64,000 nt of DNA, taken from contig NZ_AUFQ01000005.1 of NCBI RefSeq assembly GCF_000426585.1, forward strand, positions 62,001-126,000, in the 5' to 3' direction. The notes under the pieces are model-generated. The model had not been told where the DNA came from, ran no database searches, and saw only the letters and a program-made list of their open reading frames with translations. The DNA is from Segatella baroniae DSM 16972 = JCM 13447 (GTDB lineage: Bacteria > Bacteroidota > Bacteroidia > Bacteroidales > Bacteroidaceae). Below, piece after piece: positions 8,530 to 16,277 of this stretch (the stretch's first letter is position 1; each line of letters opens with the position of its first letter). The position numbers and the translations under genes were made by a program.

Positions 8530-9552
8530 TTATCTCATCAAGAACGAGAAGCGGTCCACGTTCTTCAATGCAATGCCGGCACCTTTGGCCACACTGTGCA
8601 ACGGGTCTTCGGCTATATGGAACGGAATGTTGATCTTATCGGTGAGTCGTTTGTCGAGTCCGCGGAGCAACGCGCCGCCCCCCGACAGGTAAATGCCATT
8701 CTTCACGATGTCGGCATACAGCTCGGGAGGCGTGTTCTCCAGTGCGCTGAGCACGGCATTCTCTATCTTTGCGACGGTCTTGTCAAGGCAGTGGGCAATC
8801 TCCTGATAGCAAACGGGCACCTCCATGGGCAGCGCCGTGATGCGGTTCGGGCCGTGGACGATGTAGTCTTCCGGAGCTTCCTCGCCCAGGTCGGTCAACG
8901 CCGAGCCCACATGAATCTTGATTCGCTCGGCCATACGCTCACTGACTTTCACGTTGTGCTGGCGACTCATGTATTCCTGGATGTCCGCCGTGAGGTCGTC
9001 GCCGGCTATTCGGATGGAGTTGTTGCTGACAATGCCGCCCAACGAGATGACGGCAATCTCCGTGCTGCCGCCTCCTATGTCGACAATCATGTTGCCCTCG
9101 GGGGCTTCCACGTCGATACCGATACCGATGGCGGCGGCCATCGGCTCGAAAATCAGGTAGACGTCGCGTCCCTCCGCATGCTCCGCGCTGTCGCGGACGG
9201 CACGCAGTTCAACCTCGGTGCTGCCCGACGGCACGCCGATCACCATCCTCAATGACGGCGAATAGATGCGGCTGCCCGTGTGAACCATCTTGATGAGGCC
9301 GCGCATCATCTGCTCGCAGGCGGTGAAGTCGGCGATGACGCCGTCGCGCAGGGGGCGGATGGTGCGGATGTTGTCGTGTGTTTTCTCATACATCATCTTG
9401 GCCTTCTGGCCCACCGCAATCATCTTGTCGGTGCGGCGGTCGAGGGCGACGACGGACGGCTCGTCCACCACAATCTTGTCGTCGCTGATGATGATGGTGT
9501 TGGCCGTGCCGAGATCCATTGCAATCTCTTGTATAAACGAAAAAAATCCCAT
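8530..9552 (-). CDS. mreB: Actin-like cell-shape protein MreB
   Basis: The 340-residue bacterial actin directs the peptidoglycan elongation machinery from the cytoplasmic face of the membrane. It starts MGFFSFIQEIAMDLGTANT; the DLGTANT phosphate-binding loop is the actin-fold phosphate-1 motif. Later come VVDIGGGSTEIAVISLGGIV (phosphate-2) and the adenosine-binding YLSGGGALLRGLDKRL. The length matches other MreB proteins. The upstream gene on the same strand is purH, 47 bp away, with no clear -7 box between them. Transcription therefore probably comes through from the purH promoter. Confidence 0.97.
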   Translation of the reverse strand: MGFFSFIQEIAMDLGTANTIIISDDKIVVDEPSVVALDRRTDKMIAVGQKAKMMYEKTHDNIRTIRPLRDGVIADFTACEQMMRGLIKMVHTGSRIYSPSLRMVIGVPSGSTEVELRAVRDSAEHAEGRDVYLIFEPMAAAIGIGIDVEAPEGNMIVDIGGGSTEIAVISLGGIVSNNSIRIAGDDLTADIQEYMSRQHNVKVSERMAERIKIHVGSALTDLGEEAPEDYIVHGPNRITALPMEVPVCYQEIAHCLDKTVAKIENAVLSALENTPPELYADIVKNGIYLSGGGALLRGLDKRLTDKINIPFHIAEDPLHSVAKGAGIALKNVDRFSFLMR

Positions 9553-9599
9553 TTGATATGTTTGTTTTATACGATTCTAATGTGGGAAAAGGGTTGCTT

Positions 9600-10193
9600 T
9601 CATTTGGCAAACCAGTTGTGGATGGCCGTGTCGTAACGGCTGCTGACGCCGAAAGCCCGCTCGGCGAAGCGCTTGCGGTCTTCCAAGTCGGTGCAGGCGC
9701 CCTTCTTGTCGAGGATGTCTTGCAGCATTTCGTATTCAGCTTTGCTGGGAACGATGACCACGTCATTGAAGTTTTTGGCGCCGGCGCGTATGAGAGAGAT
9801 GCCTCCGATGTCGATTTTCTCGATGATGTCGGCCTCCGATGCGCCGTCGGCCACGGTCTGTTCAAACGGATAGAGGTCGACGATGACGAGGTCGATGGCC
9901 GGAATCTCGTATTGTTTCATTTGCTCTTGGTCGCCCGCATGGTCGCGGCGAGCCAGTATTCCGCCGAAGACCTTGGGGTGCAGGGTTTTCACCCGGCCGC
10001 CGAGAATGGAGGGATAGGTGGTCACGTCTTCCACTTTTTGGCATTCATAGCCCAGTGATTCGATGAATTGCCGGGTGCCCCCGGTGCTTAGGAATTTGAC
10101 ACCTTCTTGATTGAGTCTGGCCAGTAATCTGTCCAAACCATCTTTGTGAAAGACCGAGATGAGCGCGGTCTTTATCTGTTTTGTGGCAGCCAT
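9600..10193 (-). CDS. purH: PurH lacking its C-terminal half: stand-alone IMP cyclohydrolase domain
   Basis: The 197-residue protein carries the MGS-like IMP cyclohydrolase domain that closes the last ring of IMP from FAICAR. Landmarks are LISVFHKDGLDRLLARL, FLSTGGTRQFIESLGY, TYPSILGGRVKTLHPKVFGG and EKIDIGGISLIRAGAKN. In Bacteroides and most bacteria this domain is fused to an AICAR transformylase domain of about 310 residues, for a total near 507-530. Here the frame ends at NWFAK, exactly where the second domain should begin. The 47 bp before mreB encode no continuation in any frame. It is thus a domain-precise truncation, and the formyl-transfer step must be supplied elsewhere or be absent. 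It starts the cell-shape operon. Confidence 0.9.
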   Translation of the reverse strand: MAATKQIKTALISVFHKDGLDRLLARLNQEGVKFLSTGGTRQFIESLGYECQKVEDVTTYPSILGGRVKTLHPKVFGGILARRDHAGDQEQMKQYEIPAIDLVIVDLYPFEQTVADGASEADIIEKIDIGGISLIRAGAKNFNDVVIVPSKAEYEMLQDILDKKGACTDLEDRKRFAERAFGVSSRYDTAIHNWFAK

Positions 10194-10220
10194 GTTCTAT
10201 ACCATTGTATGTTAAGACTG

Positions 10221-10228
10221 CAAAAATA
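10221..10228 (-). promoter_or_regulatory. -7 element for purH-mre operon
   Basis: The complement reads TATTTTTG, matching TAnnTTTG, 28 bp upstream of the purH ATG. A clear -33 TTG was not found at the right distance. It is the best promoter candidate for purH-mreBCD-mrdA-rodA. Confidence 0.5.
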
Positions 10229-10459
10229 CGAAAAATAGCGTAATATGCCTGTCTATTTACGTTTTTTAAGATAGTGTCCGGTGGCTTGATTCGCCCACCG
10301 TTGCAGGCCCGTTTGCCTGTCGTGGGCGGTTTTCAGGGTGCGGTGGAGCTGCAGGCGAACGGCGGTTCGCGTGCGTTAGTTCAAGGAATAGATTTATAAA
10401 GGATTCCCTTGCTTTTGCAATAGCTGCCTTTTTACAACGCAAAAGGACTGCCGTTGGCG
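10229..10459. other. Non-coding stretch between purH and the rpoD 3' region
   Basis: No convincing gene is seen. It is GC-rich around 10265-10380, with short G/C-rich inverted segments. From about 10411 it contains an inverted, degenerate copy of the 22-bp repeat unit found just downstream (complement core AAAAAGGCAGCTATTGCAA). Short open frames here lack recognisable features. Confidence 0.5.
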
Positions 10460-10525
10460 GCTGAAAGGGCAGCTTTGGCAAGCTGAAAGGGCAGCTTTGG
10501 TAAGCCGAAAGGGCGGCTTTCGCAA
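10460..10525 (-). repeat. 22-bp repeat array A, 3 units, just after the rpoD stop
   Basis: There are three consecutive 22-bp units at 10460-10481, 10482-10503 and 10504-10525, with plus-strand core GAAAGGGCAGCTTTGG, plus a degenerate unit on the rpoD-distal side. Units 1 and 2 differ at one position. Read in the sense of rpoD, the array starts 7 bp after its stop codon and each unit carries the core GCTGCCCTTTCAGCTT. It belongs to the same family as arrays at 16.9, 23.6 and 32.1 kb. Confidence 0.85.
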
Positions 10526-10532
10526 GGCGGTG

Positions 10533-11405
10533 TCAGCCCAGGTATTTCATCAGGATGCGGGCGTAGCCGCTGTCGCGCAGCTTGGCTATGCTCTTCTCGC
10601 GAATCTGGCGCACACGTTCGCGGGTGAGTCCCAGCTGGTCGCCTATCTCTTCGAGTCCCTTTTCGTGGCAACCGATGCCGAAGCACTCGCGGATGATGGT
10701 GATTTCGCGGTCCTTCAGCACTTTCTTCAGCACGCTTTCCAGTTCCAAGGCCATGGATTCGTGGTCCACCTGCTTGTCTGTCCGCGTGTCGTCGCCCGAG
10801 GCCATGATGTCCACCATGCTATTGTCTTCGCCGTCCTGGAACGGCGCGTCAATGCTCACATGGTGGCTGTCGGCCATCAAACTCTGGTCTATCTTCTCCT
10901 CTTCGATCTTCGTTACGTTGGAAAGTTCGGTCAGTGAGGGCTTGCGTTGATACTCTTGTTCAAACTTGTTGATTTCCCGATTGATCTTGTTGAGTGAGCC
11001 AACTTGGTTCAGCGGCAGCCTGACGATGCGGCTCTGCTCGGCGATGGCCTGCAGAATGCTTTGCCGAATCCACCAGACGGCATACGAGATGAATTTGAAT
11101 CCACGAGTTTCGTCAAACTTCTCCGCAGCTTTCACCAGCCCGATGTTTCCTTCGTCGATGAGGTCGGTGAGCGAAAGGCCCTGGTGTTGGTATTGTTTGG
11201 CGACCGAAACCACGAATCTCAAGTTGGCGGTCACGAGCTTTTCCTTGGCCCGTTCGCCCTCTCGGCCGCCTTTCTTGATCTTCTGTGCCAGTTCGATCTC
11301 TTCGTCGATGGAAATCAATGGGGCACGTCCGATCTCGACAAGGTACTTGTCCAAAGCCTCGCTGGAGCGGTTTGTAATACTCTTCTGAATCTTTAGTTGT
11401 CTCAT
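10533..11405 (-). CDS. rpoD: Primary sigma factor RpoD (short Bacteroidota type)
   Basis: This is the 290-residue housekeeping sigma-70. It lacks region 1.1, as is usual for Bacteroidota, and begins with region 1.2 (DKYLVEIGRAPLISIDEE). Region 2 follows with LVTANLRFVVSVAKQYQHQG, DLIDEGNIGLVKAAEKFD and the promoter-melting FKFISYAVWWIRQSI. Region 3 is present, and region 4 has LEEIGDQLGLTRERVRQI, the helix-turn-helix contacting the -33 element. It recognises TAnnTTTG promoters such as those noted throughout this window. It has its own well-formed promoter (11515-11545) with a 5' leader of about 100 nt. The 3' end runs directly into 22-bp repeat array A. Confidence 0.97.
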   Translation of the reverse strand: MRQLKIQKSITNRSSEALDKYLVEIGRAPLISIDEEIELAQKIKKGGREGERAKEKLVTANLRFVVSVAKQYQHQGLSLTDLIDEGNIGLVKAAEKFDETRGFKFISYAVWWIRQSILQAIAEQSRIVRLPLNQVGSLNKINREINKFEQEYQRKPSLTELSNVTKIEEEKIDQSLMADSHHVSIDAPFQDGEDNSMVDIMASGDDTRTDKQVDHESMALELESVLKKVLKDREITIIRECFGIGCHEKGLEEIGDQLGLTRERVRQIREKSIAKLRDSGYARILMKYLG

Positions 11406-11514
11406 TCTTTTTACCTGTTTCTTTTTATTTTCCTAAGTTCATCGTCCTGAAAACTTGCTGCTGACCTTGGAAAAGATAAGATGCTATACGTATATACCTT
11501 TTTATAAAGGCGTG

Positions 11515-11545
11515 CAAAGGTAACAATTAACCCTATACGTGTCAA
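11515..11545 (-). promoter_or_regulatory. rpoD promoter (TTG - 20 bp - TACCTTTG)
   Basis: On the minus strand, TTG (11545-11543) is followed by 20 bp and TACCTTTG (11522-11515). This is a near-ideal Bacteroidota promoter. Transcription would start near 11508-11510, leaving a leader of roughly 100 nt before the rpoD ATG. Confidence 0.75.
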
Positions 11546-11609
11546 GTGGTTTTAATGAATATTTGGCGAATGTCCATTAAATTACGTAACTTTAACATGT
11601 ATGGGGCTG

Positions 11610-13703
11610 CTATTTTCTGATTTTATGGCCGTTCCGGATGTAAATGCCTGTGGGCAGAAGGTCGAGCGAAGTGCCGACATACTGTCCTTGCAGGTTGTAA
11701 ATCTTGGTTGTCGACGCAGGCTTGTTGCGTTTCATTCCGATACGCGGCACAGGCGTCGGGCTTTTCTTCTTCATGACAAGAACGTCGTCGATGAAGAATC
11801 GTTTGCTGCCGTAGAAAGCCAGTTTGTGGGTTCCATGGGCCGTGAAAGGAATCGTGTAGGTGGTGAAATGGTCGCTGCTGATGTCCTTGGCGGTATGGAT
11901 GGGCTGGGAGTCGAGCCGGATGTCGAGCGTGTTGCCGTCCTTTTTCCAGACGGCCAGCTTGACGGAGAGCATATAGTCGCCGTCAAACGCGATGGCGGGC
12001 GATATGAGATGGCCCGCGACGGTGGAGGTTCCCAATTTCATACAGCCTTTTCCGGCTCCGCCATGGTTGTATGTCCAACCGGAGTGGTCGGTGTAAATCT
12101 TGCTGCTGGCTATCCTTCCACTGAATTTTCCGTCGTTGCCGCCTGTGCCGTTACAGTCTTTGAACGACTCATAGAAGAGTGTGTCATTCTCTTCGAGGGG
12201 CTTGACCTGGTTGGCGCTGACGCAGAATGAGATGTTGCCGTCGGCCTGTTGCACGATTTGGGTGATGTTGCTCAGCATGAACCGTGTGCCGTCGGTGTTG
12301 TTATTGTAGAGCTTTGCCGCCGGAACGGTCTCCCTCGTCAGGCTGTTTTTGTCGCCATAGGGGAAGAGATTGTGGGTGTCTCTCCCCGTCGATTTGAACG
12401 AGTAGCTCGGCTCCCGGCCGTTGGCTGTGATGAGCGTACACCGTGGATGTCCGCTTTCTGTGTTGACTTGGTTGTATATCCATGCAGTTTTGTCATAATC
12501 GACATGGGTGACCATCAGGCCCCTGTCGGGCAAGTCGGCGTCCCATCCTTGCTGTTGGCGGTTCTCCAGCAGGTAGAATTCGTCTTTGTGGGCGTCGTTG
12601 TACAGGATGTAGGTTTCGCCGTTTTGGCTTATGGGCTGCTGGTTTTCTATGATGGTGTCGCCCTGCAGGACGATGGGAGCTTGCCAACCGCAGAGCCATT
12701 TCTCGTAGGCAGTGTAGCCCGAAGGCGTGTGACCTCCGCCACCGAAGCAGCCGTTGCTCATCACCGACCATGATCCCATGTCGGACACGCCAGTGTTGGA
12801 GGTGTCATAGAAGTCGGGCAGTCCCAGACAATGGCTGAACTCATGGCAGATGGTGCCGATTCCGCAGAGTTTGTCTCGACCGTCCAGCTCGGGTCCGCAG
12901 GCATAGGTGTTGATGAAAACATCGCCGATGGCCAATCTTCGTCCGTAATCGGAACTCTGCAAGTTCCATTCGTGGGGCCAGATGGTTTCCTGTTCGCCGC
13001 CGTCGGCTTCACCCTTGCCGGGATAGAGGACATAGACTTGGTCCACTTCGCCGTCTCCGTCCCAGTCGTAGTCCTTGTAATTCACGTCACCTGCGGCCAG
13101 TCGGCACGCTTCCGCAACCATTTCGCCCGGTCGTCGGTCGGCGTCTTCCCCGTCGATATTGGCATTGCCGCCGTAGTAAGCACGCTCGTGGCCCAGTTCG
13201 TAGGTGCCTTTCACGTCGAAACTGAGGTCGAAACGGCCGTTGCTCTGTGCCATAAAGTAGTCGTGGACGCTGCCTTTTATGGCTCCTTTCTGATAGTTTT
13301 CCTCATTGACCAACTTGTCAAACGTCTCCCGCGTATGGGCTTCTTTAAATTTGACATCCTTGAAGTTGACCAGCAGGATGACTCCTTTCTTCTTGCCTTC
13401 GTAGGCCGGCGCGCGGCGGTTGCCCCTCAACCGCTTCATCCTTTGCCTGGCCCTGTCGTATGCCCGCGTGGCGAGACGGCGTTCGGTGCTGGGATTCAAC
13501 AGGGTGAAATAGGTCCCATTACCTATATATTTGTTACCGGATTCATCTATATAATAATGTAGAAATTCGTCTCCCACAAGCTTGGCACGAACGGTTTTGC
13601 CGTCTTGCAGCGTGATGGTTCGCCATTGGTTGTCCTTGGCCGGTATGGCGAAGAGGGTCTCGACGATGAGCAATAGAAAGATGGTGGCAATGGTTTTACG
13701 CAT
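11610..13703 (-). CDS. Secreted M6-family zinc metalloprotease with T9SS-like C-terminus
   Basis: The 697-residue protein starts MRKTIATIFLLLIVETLFA, a signal peptide. The M6 (immune inhibitor A-like) domain has CHEFSHCLGLPDFYD near residues 285-300, giving the HExxHxxGxxD zinc ligands and catalytic Glu. Downstream is a jelly-roll-like region (YESFKDCNGTGG ... FFIDDVLVMKKK), as in choice-of-anchor domains. The last 30 residues (IYNLQGQYVG, LPTGIYIRNGHKI) resemble a short type IX secretion sorting tail. It probably acts as an exported or surface peptidase. A start 36 bases further upstream is rejected because it would sit on the -7 box (13726-13733). No operon partners; the next gene on the other side is divergent. 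Confidence 0.88.
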   Translation of the reverse strand: MRKTIATIFLLLIVETLFAIPAKDNQWRTITLQDGKTVRAKLVGDEFLHYYIDESGNKYIGNGTYFTLLNPSTERRLATRAYDRARQRMKRLRGNRRAPAYEGKKKGVILLVNFKDVKFKEAHTRETFDKLVNEENYQKGAIKGSVHDYFMAQSNGRFDLSFDVKGTYELGHERAYYGGNANIDGEDADRRPGEMVAEACRLAAGDVNYKDYDWDGDGEVDQVYVLYPGKGEADGGEQETIWPHEWNLQSSDYGRRLAIGDVFINTYACGPELDGRDKLCGIGTICHEFSHCLGLPDFYDTSNTGVSDMGSWSVMSNGCFGGGGHTPSGYTAYEKWLCGWQAPIVLQGDTIIENQQPISQNGETYILYNDAHKDEFYLLENRQQQGWDADLPDRGLMVTHVDYDKTAWIYNQVNTESGHPRCTLITANGREPSYSFKSTGRDTHNLFPYGDKNSLTRETVPAAKLYNNNTDGTRFMLSNITQIVQQADGNISFCVSANQVKPLEENDTLFYESFKDCNGTGGNDGKFSGRIASSKIYTDHSGWTYNHGGAGKGCMKLGTSTVAGHLISPAIAFDGDYMLSVKLAVWKKDGNTLDIRLDSQPIHTAKDISSDHFTTYTIPFTAHGTHKLAFYGSKRFFIDDVLVMKKKSPTPVPRIGMKRNKPASTTKIYNLQGQYVGTSLDLLPTGIYIRNGHKIRK

Positions 13704-13725
13704 GGATAAATGGCTAAGTGTGCTG

Positions 13726-13733
13726 CAAATATA
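13726..13733 (-). promoter_or_regulatory. -7 element for the M6 protease gene
   Basis: The complement reads TATATTTG, 22 bp before the chosen ATG at 13703. Its position argues against the more upstream start codon. It is divergent from the OPT promoter. Confidence 0.6.
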
Positions 13734-13742
13734 CAACAATTA

Positions 13743-13774
13743 TTTTGCTTTTCTATCCAATTGCTTTAACTTTG
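13743..13774 (+). promoter_or_regulatory. OPT transporter promoter (TTTTG - 19 bp - TAACTTTG)
   Basis: TTTTG at 13743-13747 and TAACTTTG at 13767-13774 are separated by 19 bp, the expected Bacteroidota geometry. The ATG at 13799 follows after 24 bp. Confidence 0.75.
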
Positions 13775-13798
13775 CAATCAAACTTGTAAATAATTATT

Positions 13799-15796
13799 AT
13801 GGAAAAACAGGAAAAAGAATCAATCCAATTGCCGGAAAATGCCTTTCGGGAGTTGAAGAGTGGTGAGGAGTATGAACCCATCATGTCGCCTCAGCAGGTT
13901 TATCCGGAGGTAAACTTCTGGTCAGTATCGTGGGGAATCGTCATGGCCGTGTTGTTTTCTGCGGCCGCGGCCTACCTTGGTTTGAAGGTGGGACAGGTCT
14001 TTGAGGCCGCCATCCCTATCGCCATTATCGCCGTTGGCGCGTCTACGGCCGCCAAACGCTCTAAGGCTTTAGGCGAGAATGTTATCATCCAGAGTATCGG
14101 TGCCTGCTCTGGAGCCGTGGTGGCCGGTGCTATTTTCACGCTTCCCGCTATCTATATTCTGCAGGCAAAGTACCCCGACATGACGGCTTCGTTCTTTAAA
14201 ATATTTCTCAGTTCGGCCCTTGGTGGTATCATTGGCATTCTTTTCTTGATTCCATTCCGCAAGTATTTCGTCAGCGACATGCACGGCAAATATCCTTTCC
14301 CCGAAGCAACGGCCACGACACAGGTGCTCGTTTCGGGCGCTAAAGGTGGCAATCAAGCCAAGCCTTTGCTCATTTCCGGACTCGTAGGTGGCCTTTACGA
14401 CTTCATCGTAGCAACCTTCGGGTGGTGGAATGAGAACTTTACGACCCGCGTGGTGGGCTTCGGACAGCAGTTGGCCGACCATGCCAAGCTGGTGTTCAAG
14501 GTCAATACGGGTGCCGCCGTGTTGGGCTTGGGCTATATCATAGGTTTGAAATACGCCTTCATTATCTGCATGGGCTCGGTTGCCGTGTGGTGGCTTATTG
14601 TGCCCGGTATGGCCTTACTCTTTCCCGATACCGTCCTTAATATCGGTGGAACGACCGTGACGACGGCTGTCGGTGCTATGACGCCCGAACAGATTTTTGC
14701 TACTTACGGCAAGAGTATCGGCATTGGAGGCATTGCCATGGCCGGTATTATCGGTATCATCAAGAGCTGGGGCATTATCCGAAGTGCCGTCGGACTGGCC
14801 GCAAAGGAAATGGGGGGCAAGAGTATAGACAGCGTTGACGTGGCCCGCACGCAGCGCGACATTTCGTTTAAGATTATAGCCATCGGTTCGTTAGTAGCCA
14901 TTGCCGTTACATTCGTATTCTTCTGGCTCGGCGTGATGCACAACCTGCTTTATGCCATCGTAGCTATTCTGTTGGTAGCAATCATCGCTTTCCTCTTTAC
15001 GACCGTTGCCGCCAACGCCATAGCTATCGTAGGAAGCAATCCTGTGTCGGGTATGACGCTAATGACACTTATCTTGGCCAGCGTCGTTATGGTAGCCGTA
15101 GGACTCAATGGGGCCGGTGGCATGGTGGCCGCGCTGATTATGGGCGGCGTTGTTTGTACTGCATTGAGTATGGCCGGCAGTTTTGTTACAGACCTGAAGA
15201 TAGGCTACTGGCTTGGCACTACGCCCAAAAAGCAAGAGACATGGAAGTTTTTGGGCACGCTGGTTAGTGCCGCTACGGTGGGTGGCGTGATGATGTTGCT
15301 CAACGACACCTACGGTTTCGACCCCAACCAGACCGGCCATCTCGTGGCCCCGCAGGCCAACGCCATGGCTGCCGTCATCGAACCGATGATGAACGGGGCC
15401 GGCGCGCCCTGGGTGCTGTATGGCATTGGCGCGCTCATCGCCATCGTCTTGACGTTCTGCAAGATACCCGCGCTGGCCTTCGCCTTGGGCATGTTCATCC
15501 CGTTGCAGCTCAACGTGCCCATCCTCGTGGGCGGAGCACTCAACTGGTTTGTGACGACACGCAGCAAGAACGAGGCCTTGAACCTGGCCCGTGGCGAGCG
15601 GGGAACCCTCATCGCCAGTGGTTTCATCGCCGGCGGAGCACTCATGGGCGTGGTCAGCGCACTGCTGCGCTTCGGCGGTTTCAACCCCGTCAGCGAGCAT
15701 TGGCTGGCCAACCCGTTGTCGGAAATATGCTCGCTCGTCGCCTACATCTGCCTCATCCTCTTCTTCATCCGGCAGACTAAGAAGGCCGAAGCGTAG
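13799..15796 (+). CDS. OPT-family oligopeptide transporter
   Basis: The 665-residue polytopic inner-membrane protein has about 14-16 hydrophobic helices. The N-terminal region (ENAFRELKSGEEYEP, then FWSVSWGIVMAVLFSAAAAYLGLKVGQVFEAAIPIAI) is typical of the bacterial OPT/YSL group. The motif FPEATATTQVLVSGAKGGNQ and later VGSNPVSGMTLMTLI are also family-like. OPT transporters take up small peptides or, in the YSL branch, metal chelates; proton coupling is expected. The substrate cannot be read from sequence. The gene is monocistronic, with its own promoter and a strong terminator at 15828-15866 shared with a convergent small unit. Confidence 0.92.
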   Translation: MEKQEKESIQLPENAFRELKSGEEYEPIMSPQQVYPEVNFWSVSWGIVMAVLFSAAAAYLGLKVGQVFEAAIPIAIIAVGASTAAKRSKALGENVIIQSIGACSGAVVAGAIFTLPAIYILQAKYPDMTASFFKIFLSSALGGIIGILFLIPFRKYFVSDMHGKYPFPEATATTQVLVSGAKGGNQAKPLLISGLVGGLYDFIVATFGWWNENFTTRVVGFGQQLADHAKLVFKVNTGAAVLGLGYIIGLKYAFIICMGSVAVWWLIVPGMALLFPDTVLNIGGTTVTTAVGAMTPEQIFATYGKSIGIGGIAMAGIIGIIKSWGIIRSAVGLAAKEMGGKSIDSVDVARTQRDISFKIIAIGSLVAIAVTFVFFWLGVMHNLLYAIVAILLVAIIAFLFTTVAANAIAIVGSNPVSGMTLMTLILASVVMVAVGLNGAGGMVAALIMGGVVCTALSMAGSFVTDLKIGYWLGTTPKKQETWKFLGTLVSAATVGGVMMLLNDTYGFDPNQTGHLVAPQANAMAAVIEPMMNGAGAPWVLYGIGALIAIVLTFCKIPALAFALGMFIPLQLNVPILVGGALNWFVTTRSKNEALNLARGERGTLIASGFIAGGALMGVVSALLRFGGFNPVSEHWLANPLSEICSLVAYICLILFFIRQTKKAEA

Positions 15797-15827
15797 CGGT
15801 CGGACGGCAGTCCTTGGCAAACAAAAA

Positions 15828-15866
15828 TCCCTCCATGGCCCAAAAGTCATGGAGGGACTATTTTTT
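15828..15866. terminator. Terminator shared by the OPT gene and the 37-aa ORF
   Basis: TCCCTCCATG (15828-15837) pairs with CATGGAGGGA (15848-15857), a perfect 10-bp stem with a 10-base loop. It is flanked by A's on one side and a T run (15861-15866) on the other, so it works in both directions. Confidence 0.85.
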
Positions 15867-15900
15867 AGTGAGTTGCTTTCCAATCAATCGGCACGCCTTT

Positions 15901-16014
15901 TCAGGCGATACCCTTGGTGGCGAGAAAGGCTTCACCGTATAAAGTCATTGCTTTTACGTAGGAAGCGGCAAACTTTCTCAGTCCATTCTTTACATTTTGT
16001 GTCAATCTTTCCAT
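15901..16014 (-). CDS. Small protein of 37 residues after a structured leader
   Basis: The ORF encodes MERLTQNVKNGLRKFAASY followed by a segment ending TLYGEAFLATKGIA. It is basic at the N-terminus and amphipathic or weakly hydrophobic in the second half (YVKAMTLYGEAFL). It has its own promoter 110-143 bp upstream, a structured 5' leader and a shared terminator, so it forms a complete transcription unit. GGAG occurs 8 bp before the ATG. I do not recognise the family. It could be a genuine small protein or a leader peptide or readout of the RNA. It sits between a peptide transporter and the Mn exporter gene but is transcribed separately from both. Confidence 0.6.
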   Translation of the reverse strand: MERLTQNVKNGLRKFAASYVKAMTLYGEAFLATKGIA

Positions 16015-16122
16015 TTTCTCAATCTCCTATCGGCACTGCTTTGCAGCGCCCATTAATTGTTATCCTAAGCACAGACCCACTCTTCGGGTCTGATTATCCT
16101 GACGGTCTCTCTCGAAACCGAG
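16015..16122 (-). ncRNA. Structured 5' leader with three hairpins (candidate cis-regulatory RNA)
   Basis: In transcript order (right to left) the leader holds three hairpins. The first is CTCG/CGAG (16122-16119 with 16114-16111). The second is a 7-bp stem CAGACCC/GGGTCTG (16092-16086 with 16078-16072) with a 7-base loop. The third is an 8-bp stem with one G-U pair (16050-16043 with 16039-16032) and a 3-base loop. The spacer between the last two (about GCTTAGGATAACAATTAATG) is single-stranded and purine-rich in parts. The leader starts right after a good promoter and ends at the ATG of the 37-aa ORF. I cannot assign it to a known riboswitch class. Confidence 0.5.
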
Positions 16123-16124
16123 GG

Positions 16125-16157
16125 CAAAGTTAGGCGGAAGAAAACGGATGTTCAAAA
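16125..16157 (-). promoter_or_regulatory. Promoter of the structured-leader unit (TTTTG - 20 bp - TAACTTTG)
   Basis: On the minus strand, TTTTG (16157-16153), a 20-bp gap and TAACTTTG (16132-16125) make a textbook Bacteroidota promoter. It shows that the hairpin leader and small ORF are expressed independently of mntP, which lies upstream on the same strand. Confidence 0.75.
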
Positions 16158-16277
16158 CCCAAACGGACGATATTTGTGAAAGATGGGCATTTCTTGACGG
16201 ATGTCAAGTGCTTTCAAATCGGAAGCTTCGCCTGTCGTTGCAAGCGCGTCCGGCAGCGGGGTGGGCGTCTTCAGCCC

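Noticed and set aside
9553..9599. Frameshift as the cause of short PurH
   Set aside because: None of the three frames in the 47 bp after the stop resembles the AICAR transformylase domain, and mreB begins right after, so the domain is absent.
10266..10481. 71-codon minus-strand frame between rpoD and purH
   Set aside because: It runs into the 22-bp repeat array, lacks a promoter and has no recognisable product.
13704..13739. Upstream ATG for the M6 protease
   Set aside because: It would place the -7 box TATATTTG inside the coding region and add residues before a complete signal peptide.
16015..16122. Structured leader considered as a yybP-ykoY Mn riboswitch for mntP
   Set aside because: It lies downstream of mntP on the same strand and has its own promoter, so it cannot precede the mntP coding region. 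The typical conserved bases were not recognised.
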